Part shown: positions 1 to 6,470 of the stretch, one piece after another
Layout of the letters: each line of letters begins with the position of its first letter
Position numbering within the stretch: position 1 is the first letter of the stretch
NCBI GenBank assembly: GCA_900550615.1
Contig: URSX01000068.1
Location: 1-9,330, forward strand
Direction: 5' to 3'
Length of the DNA stretch: 9,330 nucleotides
Source of the DNA: an uncultured Eubacteriales bacterium
GTDB taxonomy: Bacteria; Bacillota; Clostridia; Oscillospirales; Oscillospiraceae
Notes under the pieces: generated by a model
Databases searched by the model: none
What the model was told of the DNA's origin: nothing
Seen by the model: the letters and a program-made list of their open reading frames with translations, nothing else
Made by a program: the position numbers and the translations under genes

Positions 1-24
1 GTTCGATCCCGCTTATCTCCACCA
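1..24 (+). tRNA. 3' end of a tRNA, probably tRNA-Ala (cut by the window edge)
   Basis: The first 24 bases fit the end of a tRNA position for position: last T-stem base G53, T-loop TTCGATC, T-stem 3' strand CCGCT, seven-base acceptor 3' strand TATCTCC, discriminator A and encoded CCA. The acceptor strand would pair with GGGGATA with U at position 70, the G3:U70 wobble that identifies alanine tRNAs, and the stretch closely resembles the end of known bacterial tRNA-Ala genes. The anticodon lies outside the window, so the isotype is an inference. tRNA-Ser or the tRNA-like end of tmRNA, which shares G3:U70, are the alternatives. Confidence 0.8.
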
Positions 25-30
25 ACAACA

Positions 31-63
31 GACCGTAAGGCCAACGCCTTACGGTCTTGTTCT
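31..63 (+). terminator. Rho-independent terminator of the tRNA transcript
   Basis: An 11-bp perfect stem (31-41 with 46-56) with a CAAC loop is followed by a T-rich stretch (TTGTTCTAT). It lies 6 bases after the CCA end, so it should end the tRNA (or rRNA/tRNA) transcript. Confidence 0.85.
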
Positions 64-126
64 ATCTACGGTTCAGATGCACCTCCCCGCTTCCCACAAC
101 AATTAAATCAAGTACACAATTGGCAT

Positions 127-158
127 CCATTTTCAATACGAAGATGGGCGCTTTTTTG
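127..158 (+). terminator. Weak terminator-like hairpin, rightward
   Basis: CCATTTTC (127-134) pairs with GAAGATGG (140-147) around a five-base loop with one G:T pair. A four-base gap separates it from six T (152-157). The stem is weak and the gap unusual, so function is doubtful. Confidence 0.3.
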
Positions 159-235
159 TTTTGAGAGGAGCGAGAGGCAAGTGAATCAGAGCAGATCTTG
201 AGTGTAAGCAAGGTAAAAGCGAAATGTAGGACCAT

Positions 236-277
236 AAAAACAGTCCGAGAGTAATACTCAGTAATACTCTCGGACTG
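236..277 (-). terminator. Leftward intrinsic terminator, probably for the MATE gene
   Basis: A perfect 13-bp stem (241-253 with 265-277) encloses an 11-base loop. Read leftward it is followed directly by TTTTTATGG. It lies about 90 bases beyond the MATE stop codon and has the right orientation to end that transcript. The sequence also contains the direct repeat GTAATACTC-A-GTAATACTC. Confidence 0.75.
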
Positions 278-325
278 AGGCCAAGGATGAAATCCAGAGC
301 CTTCTTGCTTAGCGACCAATACGGC

Positions 326-365
326 GAGGACTGACATGCGGAATGCGTGCCAGTCCTCTTTTTAT
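326..365 (+). terminator. Rightward intrinsic terminator with no visible gene upstream
   Basis: GAGGACTG (326-333) pairs with CAGTCCTC (351-358). The stem extends inward to a GAA loop with one mismatch and two wobbles. Five T (359-363) follow. On the leftward strand the hairpin has no T-tract, so it should stop rightward transcription towards the end of the MATE gene. Its upstream gene is unknown; it may back up the tRNA terminator or end a small RNA. Confidence 0.65.
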
Positions 366-366
366 A

Positions 367-1737
367 TCATGATAACGAGTTCTTGTCAGCCCGCAGGATC
401 CGCCTGTAGAACCACAGGGCTGCCATCATGGAGATGCAGTCCACTATAGGCTGCACCATGGTACAGCCGTACATGGGGATGCACGTATCCAGCAAAAATA
501 GCAGCGGGATATCCAGTACACCCTTTCGCAGGACGGAGCAGACCAAGGACTCCTTTACCCGCCCCATGGCCTGGAACTGAGTGATCATGGGATAGCACAC
601 CGCCATCATGGGCATGGCCAGCACCATGATCCGCAGGAATGCCGCGCCGTAGGAGATGGTGGCGGGCGAGTCGATGAACAATCCCACCAGTGCAGGGGCC
701 AGCAGCTCATACAGGAGTACGCACAGCAGCGAAAACGCTGCCGATACGCTGCAGCCCAGCTTGAACACCTGATGCCGCCGGGTCTGGTTGCCGGAGGCGT
801 AGTTGTAGGCCAGCAGGGGCAATATGCCGCCCGACACGCCGATGGAGAAATACAGCGGCAGCATATCCAGCTTCTTGACGATGCCCAGGGCTGCCACGGC
901 GTCGGTATCATAGGCGGACATGAACTTCATCAGTGCGCCCACCGCCACCACCGTCAGCAGGTATTGGACGCAGGAGGGGAAGCCGATCTTCAGGATACCG
1001 CCTATATATCTGGAGGTATGGCGCAGGCTGCGGGGGCGCAGCGAGATCATGGAGCCGCTGCGCCGGCGGAAGATGCAGGCCAGGAGAAACAGTGTGCCGA
1101 TGCCGTTGGAGACGGCTGTGGCCAGCCCTGCGCCCTGGGCCCCCAGCCCTAAAAACTGCGGCAGGACGAAGAAGGGATCCAGCACGATGTTGATGACGCC
1201 GCCCAGAGAGACACCTGCCGACGCCAGAGCGGCGCTGCCCTCCGCGCGCATGAGATTGGCCAGCAGAATATTGGCGATGGCGCAGGGGCCGCCCCAGATG
1301 ACCACCCATCTGGCGTAGCGCAGCGCCGGGGCATAGGTCTCCGCCGTGGCACCGCACAGACGCAGCAGCGGAGAGGCAAACAGGGCGAACCCGCCGGAAA
1401 ACAGCACCGCCGCAAGCAGGCACCACCAGAAGGAGATGGCTGCGATGCGCTGGGCGCTGGTCTTGTCGTGCCGGCCCATGGCCCGGGCCATACAGCTGGC
1501 ACCGCCTACGGCGAACAGGTTGGCGATGGCTGTCATCAGCACGGTGACGGTGTAGGCCACCGACACCGCCGCCGTCTGGGGCGGGGCGTTCAGCAGCCCC
1601 ACAAAGTAAGTATCCGCCAGATTGTAGAGCAGCAGCAGCACCATCTGGCTGGCGATGGAGGGCAGGATCTGCCGCTGCACTGCCTGCGGCACGGGCATTT
1701 GCTCAAAGAGATAGGTTTTGTCGGGTGATGGATCCAT
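367..1737 (-). CDS. MATE family multidrug/cation efflux transporter
   Basis: A 456-residue membrane protein of normal MATE length with about twelve hydrophobic segments. It exports drugs or other organic cations using an ion gradient; the substrate cannot be read from sequence. Family signs are the N-terminal pattern PxxxxxILPSIASQ followed by LLYNLADTYFVG (residues about 36-47, with Asp42), the mid-protein NIVLDPFF segment, and GGILPLLAYNYASGN in the second half, as in the MepA-like branch. ATG is preferred because AAGGAAGG (1744-1751) lies 6 bases upstream, with a good promoter above it. It lies 195 bases beyond the histidine kinase gene on the same strand, so the two-component system may affect it, but it can be transcribed alone. 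Family call is secure; substrate unknown. Confidence 0.95.
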   Translation of the reverse strand: MDPSPDKTYLFEQMPVPQAVQRQILPSIASQMVLLLLYNLADTYFVGLLNAPPQTAAVSVAYTVTVLMTAIANLFAVGGASCMARAMGRHDKTSAQRIAAISFWWCLLAAVLFSGGFALFASPLLRLCGATAETYAPALRYARWVVIWGGPCAIANILLANLMRAEGSAALASAGVSLGGVINIVLDPFFVLPQFLGLGAQGAGLATAVSNGIGTLFLLACIFRRRSGSMISLRPRSLRHTSRYIGGILKIGFPSCVQYLLTVVAVGALMKFMSAYDTDAVAALGIVKKLDMLPLYFSIGVSGGILPLLAYNYASGNQTRRHQVFKLGCSVSAAFSLLCVLLYELLAPALVGLFIDSPATISYGAAFLRIMVLAMPMMAVCYPMITQFQAMGRVKESLVCSVLRKGVLDIPLLFLLDTCIPMYGCTMVQPIVDCISMMAALWFYRRILRADKNSLS

Positions 1738-1768
1738 AGTGCGCCTTCCTTGAAGTATTGATGCTTTT

Positions 1769-1798
1769 ATTATACGCCTGGAAAGCGGATCATGGCAA
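1769..1798 (-). promoter_or_regulatory. Sigma-A-type promoter of the MATE gene
   Basis: Read leftward: TTGCCA (1793-1798), an 18-base spacer, then a perfect TATAAT (1769-1774). The expected start site leaves a leader of about 25 bases containing the ribosome binding site AAGGAAGG at 1744-1751. The -10 box overlaps the stop codon of the coding-like relic described next. Confidence 0.7.
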
Positions 1799-1882
1799 GT
1801 GTCTCATACTGCGGCAAACGCCGGATCTGCCGGGGCAGGGCGGCACGGGCCGTGTCCCGGTTGAAGGCGATGGTCAGTCCGT
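1770..1882 (-). pseudogene. Short coding-like relic, unrecognised
   Basis: Between the kinase-side hairpin and the MATE promoter, the leftward strand has an open frame of about 37 codons ending in TAA (1770-1772). It reads ALYGLTIAFNRDTARAALPR and continues to MIRFPGV. Codon third positions are mostly G or C, as in the genuine genes nearby. No start codon with a binding site is present; the frame runs back into the hairpin at 1883-1923 and meets a stop just beyond it. I do not recognise the protein. It may be the surviving tail of a deleted gene, or chance. Confidence 0.3.
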
Positions 1883-1923
1883 ATAGAGCCTCAGCGGAAT
1901 GGCGTGTTCCGCTGAGGCTCTAT
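1883..1923 (-). other. Perfect 17-bp hairpin 9 bases after the kinase stop, without a T-tract
   Basis: ATAGAGCCTCAGCGGAA (1907-1923 read leftward) pairs with its complement at 1883-1899 around a 7-base loop. Position and shape are those of an intrinsic terminator for the kinase operon, but the next leftward bases are ACGGACTGACC, with no run of T. It could be a terminator whose T-tract was deleted, or an RNA 3'-end stabilising structure that lets transcription read on towards the MATE gene. Confidence 0.6.
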
Positions 1924-1932
1924 GATGTGTGG

Positions 1933-3252
1933 TCACAGGGGATCCCGGGCGCTGATGGGGAGGCGCAGCTCTGCCGTGAAAACGCCGCCGGATTCCCGGG
2001 TGTCAAAGTGGCCCCCGTGATACCGGAGGATGCCCCGTATGGTATTGAGGCCGATGTTGGTGCTCTCCCGTTTGGCCTGCAAGGGTGAGATACCGTTGCA
2101 TACCGTTAAAAGGATGCCGTCACCTTCCCGGCGGAAGGCGATGCGTATGGGCTGGGTCGGGTCCGCATACTTCAGCAGGTTGGAAAAGAGGTTGTCAAAG
2201 GCCCGGTGCAGCAGGTCGCAGTTGACTGACACCGCTGCATGCAGGGGCTGAAAATCCGTCTCAACGGAGAAGCCCCGGCTCTCCAGGGAAAAGGAGTACT
2301 CGTCCCATGCCTGCTCCAGCAGGGTGTCGGCATCCTGCTCGTCCATGTCGGGGTGCTCCCATTCCGCCGAGTACACCAGAAAGTATTCAAACATATCGTC
2401 CGCCATGGACTTGATGCGCAGCGTCTGCTCCAGGCTTTTTTCCACGAATTGCCGGCGCTGGGCCTCGCCCGTATATTTCTCCCGCTGCAGCAGCTCCAGA
2501 TAGGCCAGCAGGGAGGTCAGCGGCGTGCGCAGGTCGTGGGACATGGCCGTGACCAGCTGGGAGTTGGCGGAGCGCGTCCGCTCCTCCGTGCGCTGGTGGG
2601 TGAGTATGGAGCGGCGCATCTGATCGATGCCGAAGGCCAGCTGGCCCAGCTCGTCCTCCCCCTGCACCGTCACCGGATACTCCAGCGCTCCGCCGGAGAG
2701 AATATCCAGCTCCCCCTTCAGGCGCTTGATATAGACCACCTTCCGGTGCAGCAGCAGCATGAAGCAGACGGAAAAGGCAAGGATGGACCCGCCGGCTGCC
2801 AGCACCACGCCGATGAAGTAAAATGTGTCGCCCGCATAGTAGAACATGTACGCCTGCAGGGCGGTGCCGTCGGCCAGGTACAGGGTATAGGCCGCGTCGT
2901 CCGACAGATTCTCCGGGTCAAAGACAAAGCGGATCCCACTGGGCATGGGGGAGGTATAGACCGCCTCGTCCCCGTCAAAGACCATCAGATAGACCCGCTT
3001 GCTGCGGGCGAACCATTGCTGCAGCCGGTCGATCTGGGAGCCTGGAATTTGCTCTTCGTCCACATATTCCTGCAAATCATCAAACAGGTTGTCTGCCATC
3101 CGGCGTGCGAAAGCCTGACCGTATACCGTATGGTCCAGCAGGGTATTGCACAAAGCAAAAATCAGTGCGAACGCCGCTGCCGCTGCGGCCAGAGACACCA
3201 GCACGCCGCACAGGAGCTGGGCACTGAGATGGCTCCGGATCTTTTTACCCAA
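1933..3252 (-). CDS. Sensor histidine kinase of a two-component system (HPK1 type)
   Basis: A 439-residue membrane kinase that autophosphorylates and passes phosphate to the adjacent regulator. In order: TM1 about 13-35, an extracellular sensor of about 105 residues, TM2 about 144-168, a HAMP-like linker 170-215, H-box MSHDLRTPLTSL with His239, N-box RAFDNLFSNLLKYA (Asn354, Asn358), and a G2-type loop STNIGLNTIRGIL (397-409) followed by YHGG. The usual D-x-G-x-G box is reduced to VCNGIS, a variant known in this class. I chose TTG at 3250-3252: it overlaps the regulator stop by 8 bases and has AAAGGGG seven bases upstream. Longer frames run into the regulator and give sequence unlike a kinase. 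The ligand cannot be read. The operon ends at a hairpin and leads towards the MATE gene. Confidence 0.93.
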   Translation of the reverse strand: MGKKIRSHLSAQLLCGVLVSLAAAAAAFALIFALCNTLLDHTVYGQAFARRMADNLFDDLQEYVDEEQIPGSQIDRLQQWFARSKRVYLMVFDGDEAVYTSPMPSGIRFVFDPENLSDDAAYTLYLADGTALQAYMFYYAGDTFYFIGVVLAAGGSILAFSVCFMLLLHRKVVYIKRLKGELDILSGGALEYPVTVQGEDELGQLAFGIDQMRRSILTHQRTEERTRSANSQLVTAMSHDLRTPLTSLLAYLELLQREKYTGEAQRRQFVEKSLEQTLRIKSMADDMFEYFLVYSAEWEHPDMDEQDADTLLEQAWDEYSFSLESRGFSVETDFQPLHAAVSVNCDLLHRAFDNLFSNLLKYADPTQPIRIAFRREGDGILLTVCNGISPLQAKRESTNIGLNTIRGILRYHGGHFDTRESGGVFTAELRLPISARDPL

Positions 3253-3934
3253 TCCGATACCCCTTTCCCCATATGGTGCGGATGATGCGGCTGTTCTGGG
3301 GGTCGTCCCCCAGCTTGCGCCGCAGATTGCGGATGTGCACCATGACGGTGTTGTTGGCGGTGTAGAAATACGGCTCGTTCCACACGCCCTCATACAGGCT
3401 CTGCACCGGGAACACCCGCCCCGGATGGGAGGCCAGCAGGTACAGGATCCGGTATTCTGTGGCCGTCAGGGCTACCTCCTGCCCGTTCTGGCGCACCAGG
3501 CACTGATCCGGGTCGATCTCAATATCTCCGCAGCACCGCACCACGCTGGCGGCGGCCTTGGTGCCATAGATGCAGTAGCGCCGCAGCATGGCCTTGACCC
3601 GGGAGATCAGCTCCGCATAGGAGAAGGGCTTGACCAGATAATCGTCGCCCCCTACGGAGAAGCCCATGGACTTGTCGGAATCCTGGGCCTTGGCCGTGAG
3701 AAACAGCACCGGTACCGCCGACTGCTTGCGTATCTCGGCGCAGGCGGCGTAGCCGCCGGTGCCGGGCATCATTACATCCAGAATCACCAGGTCTATGTCG
3801 TCTGACAGCTGGGCAATGGCTTCGCCGCCGTCGGCAGCCTCCAGCACCCTGTACCCTTCTCCGGTCAGAAGCAGGCGCAGTACCTCCCGGATGGCGGGGT
3901 CGTCATCCGCCACCAGGATCGTTCTCGGCTCCAT
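3245..3934 (-). CDS. OmpR/PhoB-family response regulator
   Basis: A 229-residue DNA-binding regulator. The receiver domain (about 4-118) has the acidic pocket ADDD (Asp10-12), phosphoacceptor Asp53 in VILDVMMPG, Thr79 in FLTAK and Lys101 in LVKPF. The winged-helix domain (about 130-229) has ALTATEYRILYLLASHPG, the recognition-helix region TVMVHIRNLRRKLGDD, and the wing RTIWGKGYRIG. All switch residues are intact. The ATG start has AGGAGG (3942-3947) with 7 bases before it. The gene overlaps the kinase gene by 8 bases. It is transcribed away from pssA-psd; direct repeats in the shared control region are plausible binding sites for it, so it may control itself and the phospholipid operon. VanR-like and PhoP-like subtypes cannot be separated by eye. 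Confidence 0.95.
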   Translation of the reverse strand: MEPRTILVADDDPAIREVLRLLLTGEGYRVLEAADGGEAIAQLSDDIDLVILDVMMPGTGGYAACAEIRKQSAVPVLFLTAKAQDSDKSMGFSVGGDDYLVKPFSYAELISRVKAMLRRYCIYGTKAAASVVRCCGDIEIDPDQCLVRQNGQEVALTATEYRILYLLASHPGRVFPVQSLYEGVWNEPYFYTANNTVMVHIRNLRRKLGDDPQNSRIIRTIWGKGYRIG

Positions 3935-3966
3935 GACACCGCCTCCTTTCTTAGCATACTTTTTCT

Positions 3967-3995
3967 ATTATACAGGATTTTTCTCCGGATGAACA
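3967..3995 (-). promoter_or_regulatory. Promoter of the response regulator/kinase operon
   Basis: Read leftward: a perfect TATAAT (3967-3972), 17 bases, and a weak -35 TGTTCA (3990-3995). The ribosome binding site AAAGGAGG (3942-3949) follows in the leader. The weak -35 box and the TTAAGAA repeats about 20 bases further upstream suggest activation by a bound regulator, possibly autoregulation. Confidence 0.65.
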
Positions 3996-4010
3996 GGGAA
4001 ATTGAAACAA

Positions 4011-4030
4011 TTCTTAAGAAAAATTAAGAA
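4011..4030 (+). promoter_or_regulatory. Candidate response-regulator box: two TTAAGAA repeats, 10-base period
   Basis: TTAAGAA occurs at 4014-4020 and again at 4024-4030, starts exactly 10 bases apart, about one helical turn. The first copy is also part of the palindrome TTCTTAAGAA (4011-4020). OmpR-family regulators bind direct repeats with 10-11 base spacing on one DNA face, and the neighbouring regulator is of this family. The second copy occupies the -35 position of the pssA promoter, as in activator-dependent promoters. Confidence 0.5.
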
Positions 4031-4054
4031 GTTGTATAGGGACATCTTTATAAT
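4026..4054 (+). promoter_or_regulatory. Promoter of pssA-psd, lacking a -35 box
   Basis: A perfect TATAAT lies at 4049-4054. At the 17-base distance the -35 position (4026-4031) reads AAGAAG, unlike TTGACA, and is covered by the second TTAAGAA repeat. TTGTAT (4032-4037) is too close, 11 bases, to serve. The leader is about 75 bases. Confidence 0.55.
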
Positions 4055-4134
4055 CGGCCGGTATACTGTATCCTGTAAGAATGTGTCGACAGGTTGCTGC
4101 CTGTGCAGGCGGCACGCGAGAGGAGCTATATGGA

Positions 4135-4758
4135 ATGTTAGGCGTTTACAATTATACGGTGGTATTGACTTATATCGGTATGCTGACAGGACTCACGGGC
4201 ATCGGCTTTGCCATGAGCGGGCGGATCCCCTGGGCCCTTTTGTGCCTGCTTTTGGCGGGCTTGTGCGATATGTTTGACGGGAAGGTTGCCTCCCTGAAGA
4301 AAAACAGAACGGCCCAGGAAAAGCGCTTCGGCGTGCAGATCGACTCCCTCAGCGACCTGATCTGCTTTGGTGTGCTCCCGGCGGCTACGGTGTATGCCAC
4401 GGCCCGGGGCAGCATACTGGTAGGAGTGATTGCGGGGCTGTACGTCCTGTGCGCCCTGATCCGCCTGGCCTGGTTCAATGTGGACGAGGAGGAGCGCCAG
4501 AAGGGAACCGACAGTCAGCGAGAGATATACTTAGGCTTGCCCGTTACCACGGCGGCGCTGTTTTTGCCCACGATCCTGGGGGTGGCCCGACTGCTGCACC
4601 GCCCACTGCCGGTTCTGGGAACCAGCCTGCTGATCGTTATGGCTGTGGCGTTCCTGACGCCGTTCAAGCTGGTAAAACCCCGGCTGGCGGGAAAGCTGCT
4701 GATGATCCTCATCGGCTGCGGTGAGCTGGTCATCGTCCTGCTGGGGGTGAAGCCGTGA
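4135..4758 (+). CDS. pssA: CDP-diacylglycerol--serine phosphatidyltransferase (phosphatidylserine synthase)
   Basis: A 207-residue integral membrane enzyme of the CDP-alcohol phosphatidyltransferase family; it joins serine to CDP-diacylglycerol to give phosphatidylserine, the substrate of the next gene. The catalytic motif reads CDMFDGKVAS ... FGVQIDSLSDL, with Asp45, Asp48, Gly49, Gly66, Asp70 and Asp74 in place; the spacer KKNRTAQEKR is the long clostridial form. The usual Arg after the Ala (DGxxAR) is Ser53 here. About six hydrophobic segments follow the family pattern. I chose ATG at 4135 (MLGVYNYTVV) because AGAGGAG (4119-4125) lies 9 bases before it; an upstream ATG at 4081 would add 18 unlike residues. 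It overlaps psd by four bases (GTGA). Serine is inferred from the psd neighbour. Confidence 0.9.
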   Translation: MLGVYNYTVVLTYIGMLTGLTGIGFAMSGRIPWALLCLLLAGLCDMFDGKVASLKKNRTAQEKRFGVQIDSLSDLICFGVLPAATVYATARGSILVGVIAGLYVLCALIRLAWFNVDEEERQKGTDSQREIYLGLPVTTAALFLPTILGVARLLHRPLPVLGTSLLIVMAVAFLTPFKLVKPRLAGKLLMILIGCGELVIVLLGVKP

Positions 4759-5582
4759 GCAGAAATACCTCCGGGGCGGTGCGGTTTCTCTATGACACGG
4801 CGCCGGGCCGCCTGCTGCTCAAGGCGATCATGGCCGCCCATGCGGACCGCCTGGCGGTGGCCTTTCTCCGCTCCCGCCTGTCCCGGCCCATGGTAGGGCC
4901 CTATGCCCGGCACTGCGGCATAGACTTGACAAGAGAGCAGCGCAGGCAGTTTCGTACCTATCGGGATTTTTTTGCCCGCACCCGGGAGCCTGTGCCCGTT
5001 GACAGGGAGCCGAGCCATCTCATCAGCCCCTGTGACGGCTGGCTCAGCGCCTATCCCGTCCGGGAGGACAGCAGCTTTTTCATTAAGAATTCCCATTATA
5101 GGCTCCGGGATCTGCTGCAGGATGAGGAGCTGGCGGAGCGCTTTTGCGGCGGAGACTGCCTGGTGTTCCGCCTTTGCCCCACGGATTACCACCATTACTG
5201 CTATATTGATGACGGCTACCAGGGGGAGAACCATTACCTGCCCGGGGCGCTCCACAGCGTGCAGCCCATAGCCTGCGAGAAATACCCGGTGTTTGTGCTC
5301 AATCGCCGCTGCTGGACGCTGCTGACCACGGAGAATTTTGGCCCCGTAGTACAGACGGAGATCGGCGCGCTGGTGGTGGGCGGCATCGTCAATCCCCGGG
5401 AGAACCAGCGGGTCTGCCGGGGCGGGGAGAAGGGGCATTTCGAGCTGGCAGGTTCCACCATCACCCTGCTTTTTCAGCGGGGGCGTATCCGCCTGCTTCC
5501 TGAGATAGAGGAGGCGCTGCGGCGCGGCGAGGTGCAGGTGCGGCAGGGACAGTGGATCGCCACCGCCGGCCCCCGGAACTAA
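4755..5582 (+). CDS. psd: Phosphatidylserine decarboxylase proenzyme
   Basis: A 275-residue pyruvoyl enzyme that decarboxylates phosphatidylserine to phosphatidylethanolamine at the membrane. The proenzyme cuts itself between Gly233 and Ser234 in FELAGSTITLLF, and Ser234 becomes the pyruvoyl group. The other self-cleavage triad members are visible: Asp94 in SPCDGW and His146 in PTDYHHYCYIDDG. The motif has AGST where GGST or LGST is usual. Length fits clostridial Psd. Start is GTG (4755), translationally coupled to pssA through a four-base overlap, with GGGGGTGA just upstream. The gene closes a two-gene operon and is followed 9 bases later by a strong terminator, so phosphatidylethanolamine synthesis is a single regulated unit here. 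Confidence 0.95.
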   Translation: MSRNTSGAVRFLYDTAPGRLLLKAIMAAHADRLAVAFLRSRLSRPMVGPYARHCGIDLTREQRRQFRTYRDFFARTREPVPVDREPSHLISPCDGWLSAYPVREDSSFFIKNSHYRLRDLLQDEELAERFCGGDCLVFRLCPTDYHHYCYIDDGYQGENHYLPGALHSVQPIACEKYPVFVLNRRCWTLLTTENFGPVVQTEIGALVVGGIVNPRENQRVCRGGEKGHFELAGSTITLLFQRGRIRLLPEIEEALRRGEVQVRQGQWIATAGPRN

Positions 5583-5591
5583 GTACAACTG

Positions 5592-5628
5592 AAAAAGGCT
5601 CTGCCCGTCATCCGGGCAGAGCCTTTTT
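5592..5628. terminator. Strong bidirectional intrinsic terminator
   Basis: A perfect 16-bp stem, AAAAAGGCTCTGCCCG (5592-5607) with its complement (5613-5628), around a TCATC loop. A T-run on each strand follows a GC-rich core, so it ends pssA-psd rightward and the methyltransferase relic leftward. Confidence 0.92.
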
Positions 5629-5668
5629 GTGCGGCCGGACTTCCGATGGTCATCGGGCTGGGGCGGCT

Positions 5669-6025
5669 TTATTTTTTACGCAGCACAATGGCAATAAAAT
5701 TCAGATACTTTCCACCACCGGCCTCCATAGCTTTGCGGTCACCCACGGCGTACTCGTTGTCCTGGCGAAGCCAGTCCGCCCAGACCTCCTCATTACGCTC
5801 CATTTCCGCAATAGAGAGAATCTCCGCCCCCTTGCATTTGCCGATCAACCCGGACCAATACGCGGTGTCATGCATATACTCCAGCTGCTGCGGCGTCCAG
5901 GACAGCAATAGCTCTTCCGGAAGGCAGTCGTGGCAGTCCTTGCGCATTCCGGGAATGGCGATATAAATGTAACCGCCGCTTTTCACATAGGGGAGCAGCT
6001 CCTCCTCCAGTTTCACAGGATTGGG
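5669..6025 (-). pseudogene. SAM-dependent methyltransferase, C-terminal fragment
   Basis: About 118 codons match the C-terminal part of a class I methyltransferase: KLEEELLPYVKSGGYIYIAI, then PGMRKDCHD, LLLSWTPQQLEYMHD, NEEVWADWLRQDNEYAVGDR and a C-terminal GGGKYLNFIAIVLRKK. The N-terminal half, which carries the glycine-rich SAM-binding motif, is missing; upstream sequence in the same frame is the tail of another protein family. So this is a truncated remnant, not a working enzyme, although the frame is still open and undamaged, suggesting a recent event. It is followed leftward by the shared terminator at 5592-5628. Family call is fairly firm; the substrate is unknown. Confidence 0.8.
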
Positions 6026-6154
6026 CCCCATGATTTTTTTCAGCAGATCGGGGGTATAGAACAGCTCGTAATATTCATGGGCATCGTTATACATGTCGTA
6101 CTGGGCCGTGGCGTCGGGATAAAGCAGCTTGGCGAGCCACATCATCCCCAGATA
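6026..6154 (-). pseudogene. Iron/siderophore ABC transporter substrate-binding protein, C-terminal fragment
   Basis: About 43 codons, YLGMMWLAKLLYPDA, then HEYYELFYTPDLLKKIMG, resemble the conserved C-terminal end of periplasmic-binding-type lipoproteins of FecCD systems, where a LMWLAK-LYP helix is followed by an acidic segment and a KEFYKLFY-like helix. It is fused in frame to the methyltransferase relic around 6025 and out of frame to the permease relic around 6155. The rest of the protein is absent. The exact right-hand and left-hand junctions are estimates. Confidence 0.6.
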
Positions 6155-6155
6155 C

Positions 6156-6311
6156 CGCCGCGCCGAAGCACGCGCCGGAGGGGGCACCCAGAATGTCCGG
6201 GGCCGCCATGGGATTGCGGAATACGCTCTGATAGGAGGTGCCGGCGGTGGCCAGGCAGCCGCCCACCATGCAGGCCAGCAGGATCCGGGGCAGGCGGATG
6301 CTGAGTACCGC
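6156..6311 (-). pseudogene. FecCD-type iron ABC transporter permease, N-terminal fragment
   Basis: In a frame different from the two relics downstream, the leftward strand reads VLSIRLPRILLACMVGGCLA, then TAGTSYQSVFRNPMAAPDIL and GAPSGACFGAA. This is the highly conserved early part of FecCD permeases (RLPR, YQ-x-VFRNP, PDILG-x-SGA-x-FGA). The first membrane segment normally ahead of it is not recognisable, and the remaining seven or so helices are gone. It is too short to work. With the neighbouring binding-protein tail it marks a deleted iron-uptake operon. Confidence 0.8.
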
Positions 6312-6470
6312 CGCCCTTGCGCACAGATTTTTTCCTGTTTTACACGATTTGGGCCGGGGACGCAACATGCGTGTGCGATATTGCCGGATTGATGGGCCAC
6401 CATATAGAATTTTACCGGACAAGGGGGGAGCGCCGGGCGGGCGCGGAAAGGGTCGGTTCCGGCGGAAGGA

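Larger units (their letters stand above)
64..366. other. Gene-poor spacer between the tRNA and the MATE gene
   Basis: I see no convincing gene here. A leftward 91-codon reading frame spans 62-337, but a strong leftward terminator hairpin (236-277) sits inside it, no good ribosome binding site precedes it, and it matches no family I know, so I do not call it. The stretch holds one leftward and two rightward terminator-like hairpins, listed separately. A rightward transcript ending at 363 has no visible gene. Confidence 0.6.

Noticed and set aside
62..337. Leftward 91-codon open frame beginning MSVLAVLVAKQEG
   Set aside because: A strong terminator hairpin with T-tract lies within it, no ribosome binding site is evident and no family is recognised. 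It could be a recurring spacer element, but I cannot support a gene.
1..366. Prophage or integrative element attachment at the tRNA 3' end
   Set aside because: tRNA 3' ends are common integration sites, but no integrase, excisionase or duplicated tRNA end is present in this window.
2239..3285. Long rightward open frame (348 codons) opposite the kinase
   Set aside because: Mirror of the kinase codons in GC-rich DNA. Rich in Gln, Leu, His and Gly with no domain pattern; the leftward frame has all kinase motifs.
3146..3805. Rightward 219-codon open frame opposite the response regulator
   Set aside because: Shadow of a regulator with all receiver and winged-helix residues intact on the other strand.
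4515..5588. Leftward 357-codon open frame opposite pssA and psd
   Set aside because: Spans the junction of two well-supported rightward genes and has no recognisable motif; a shadow frame.
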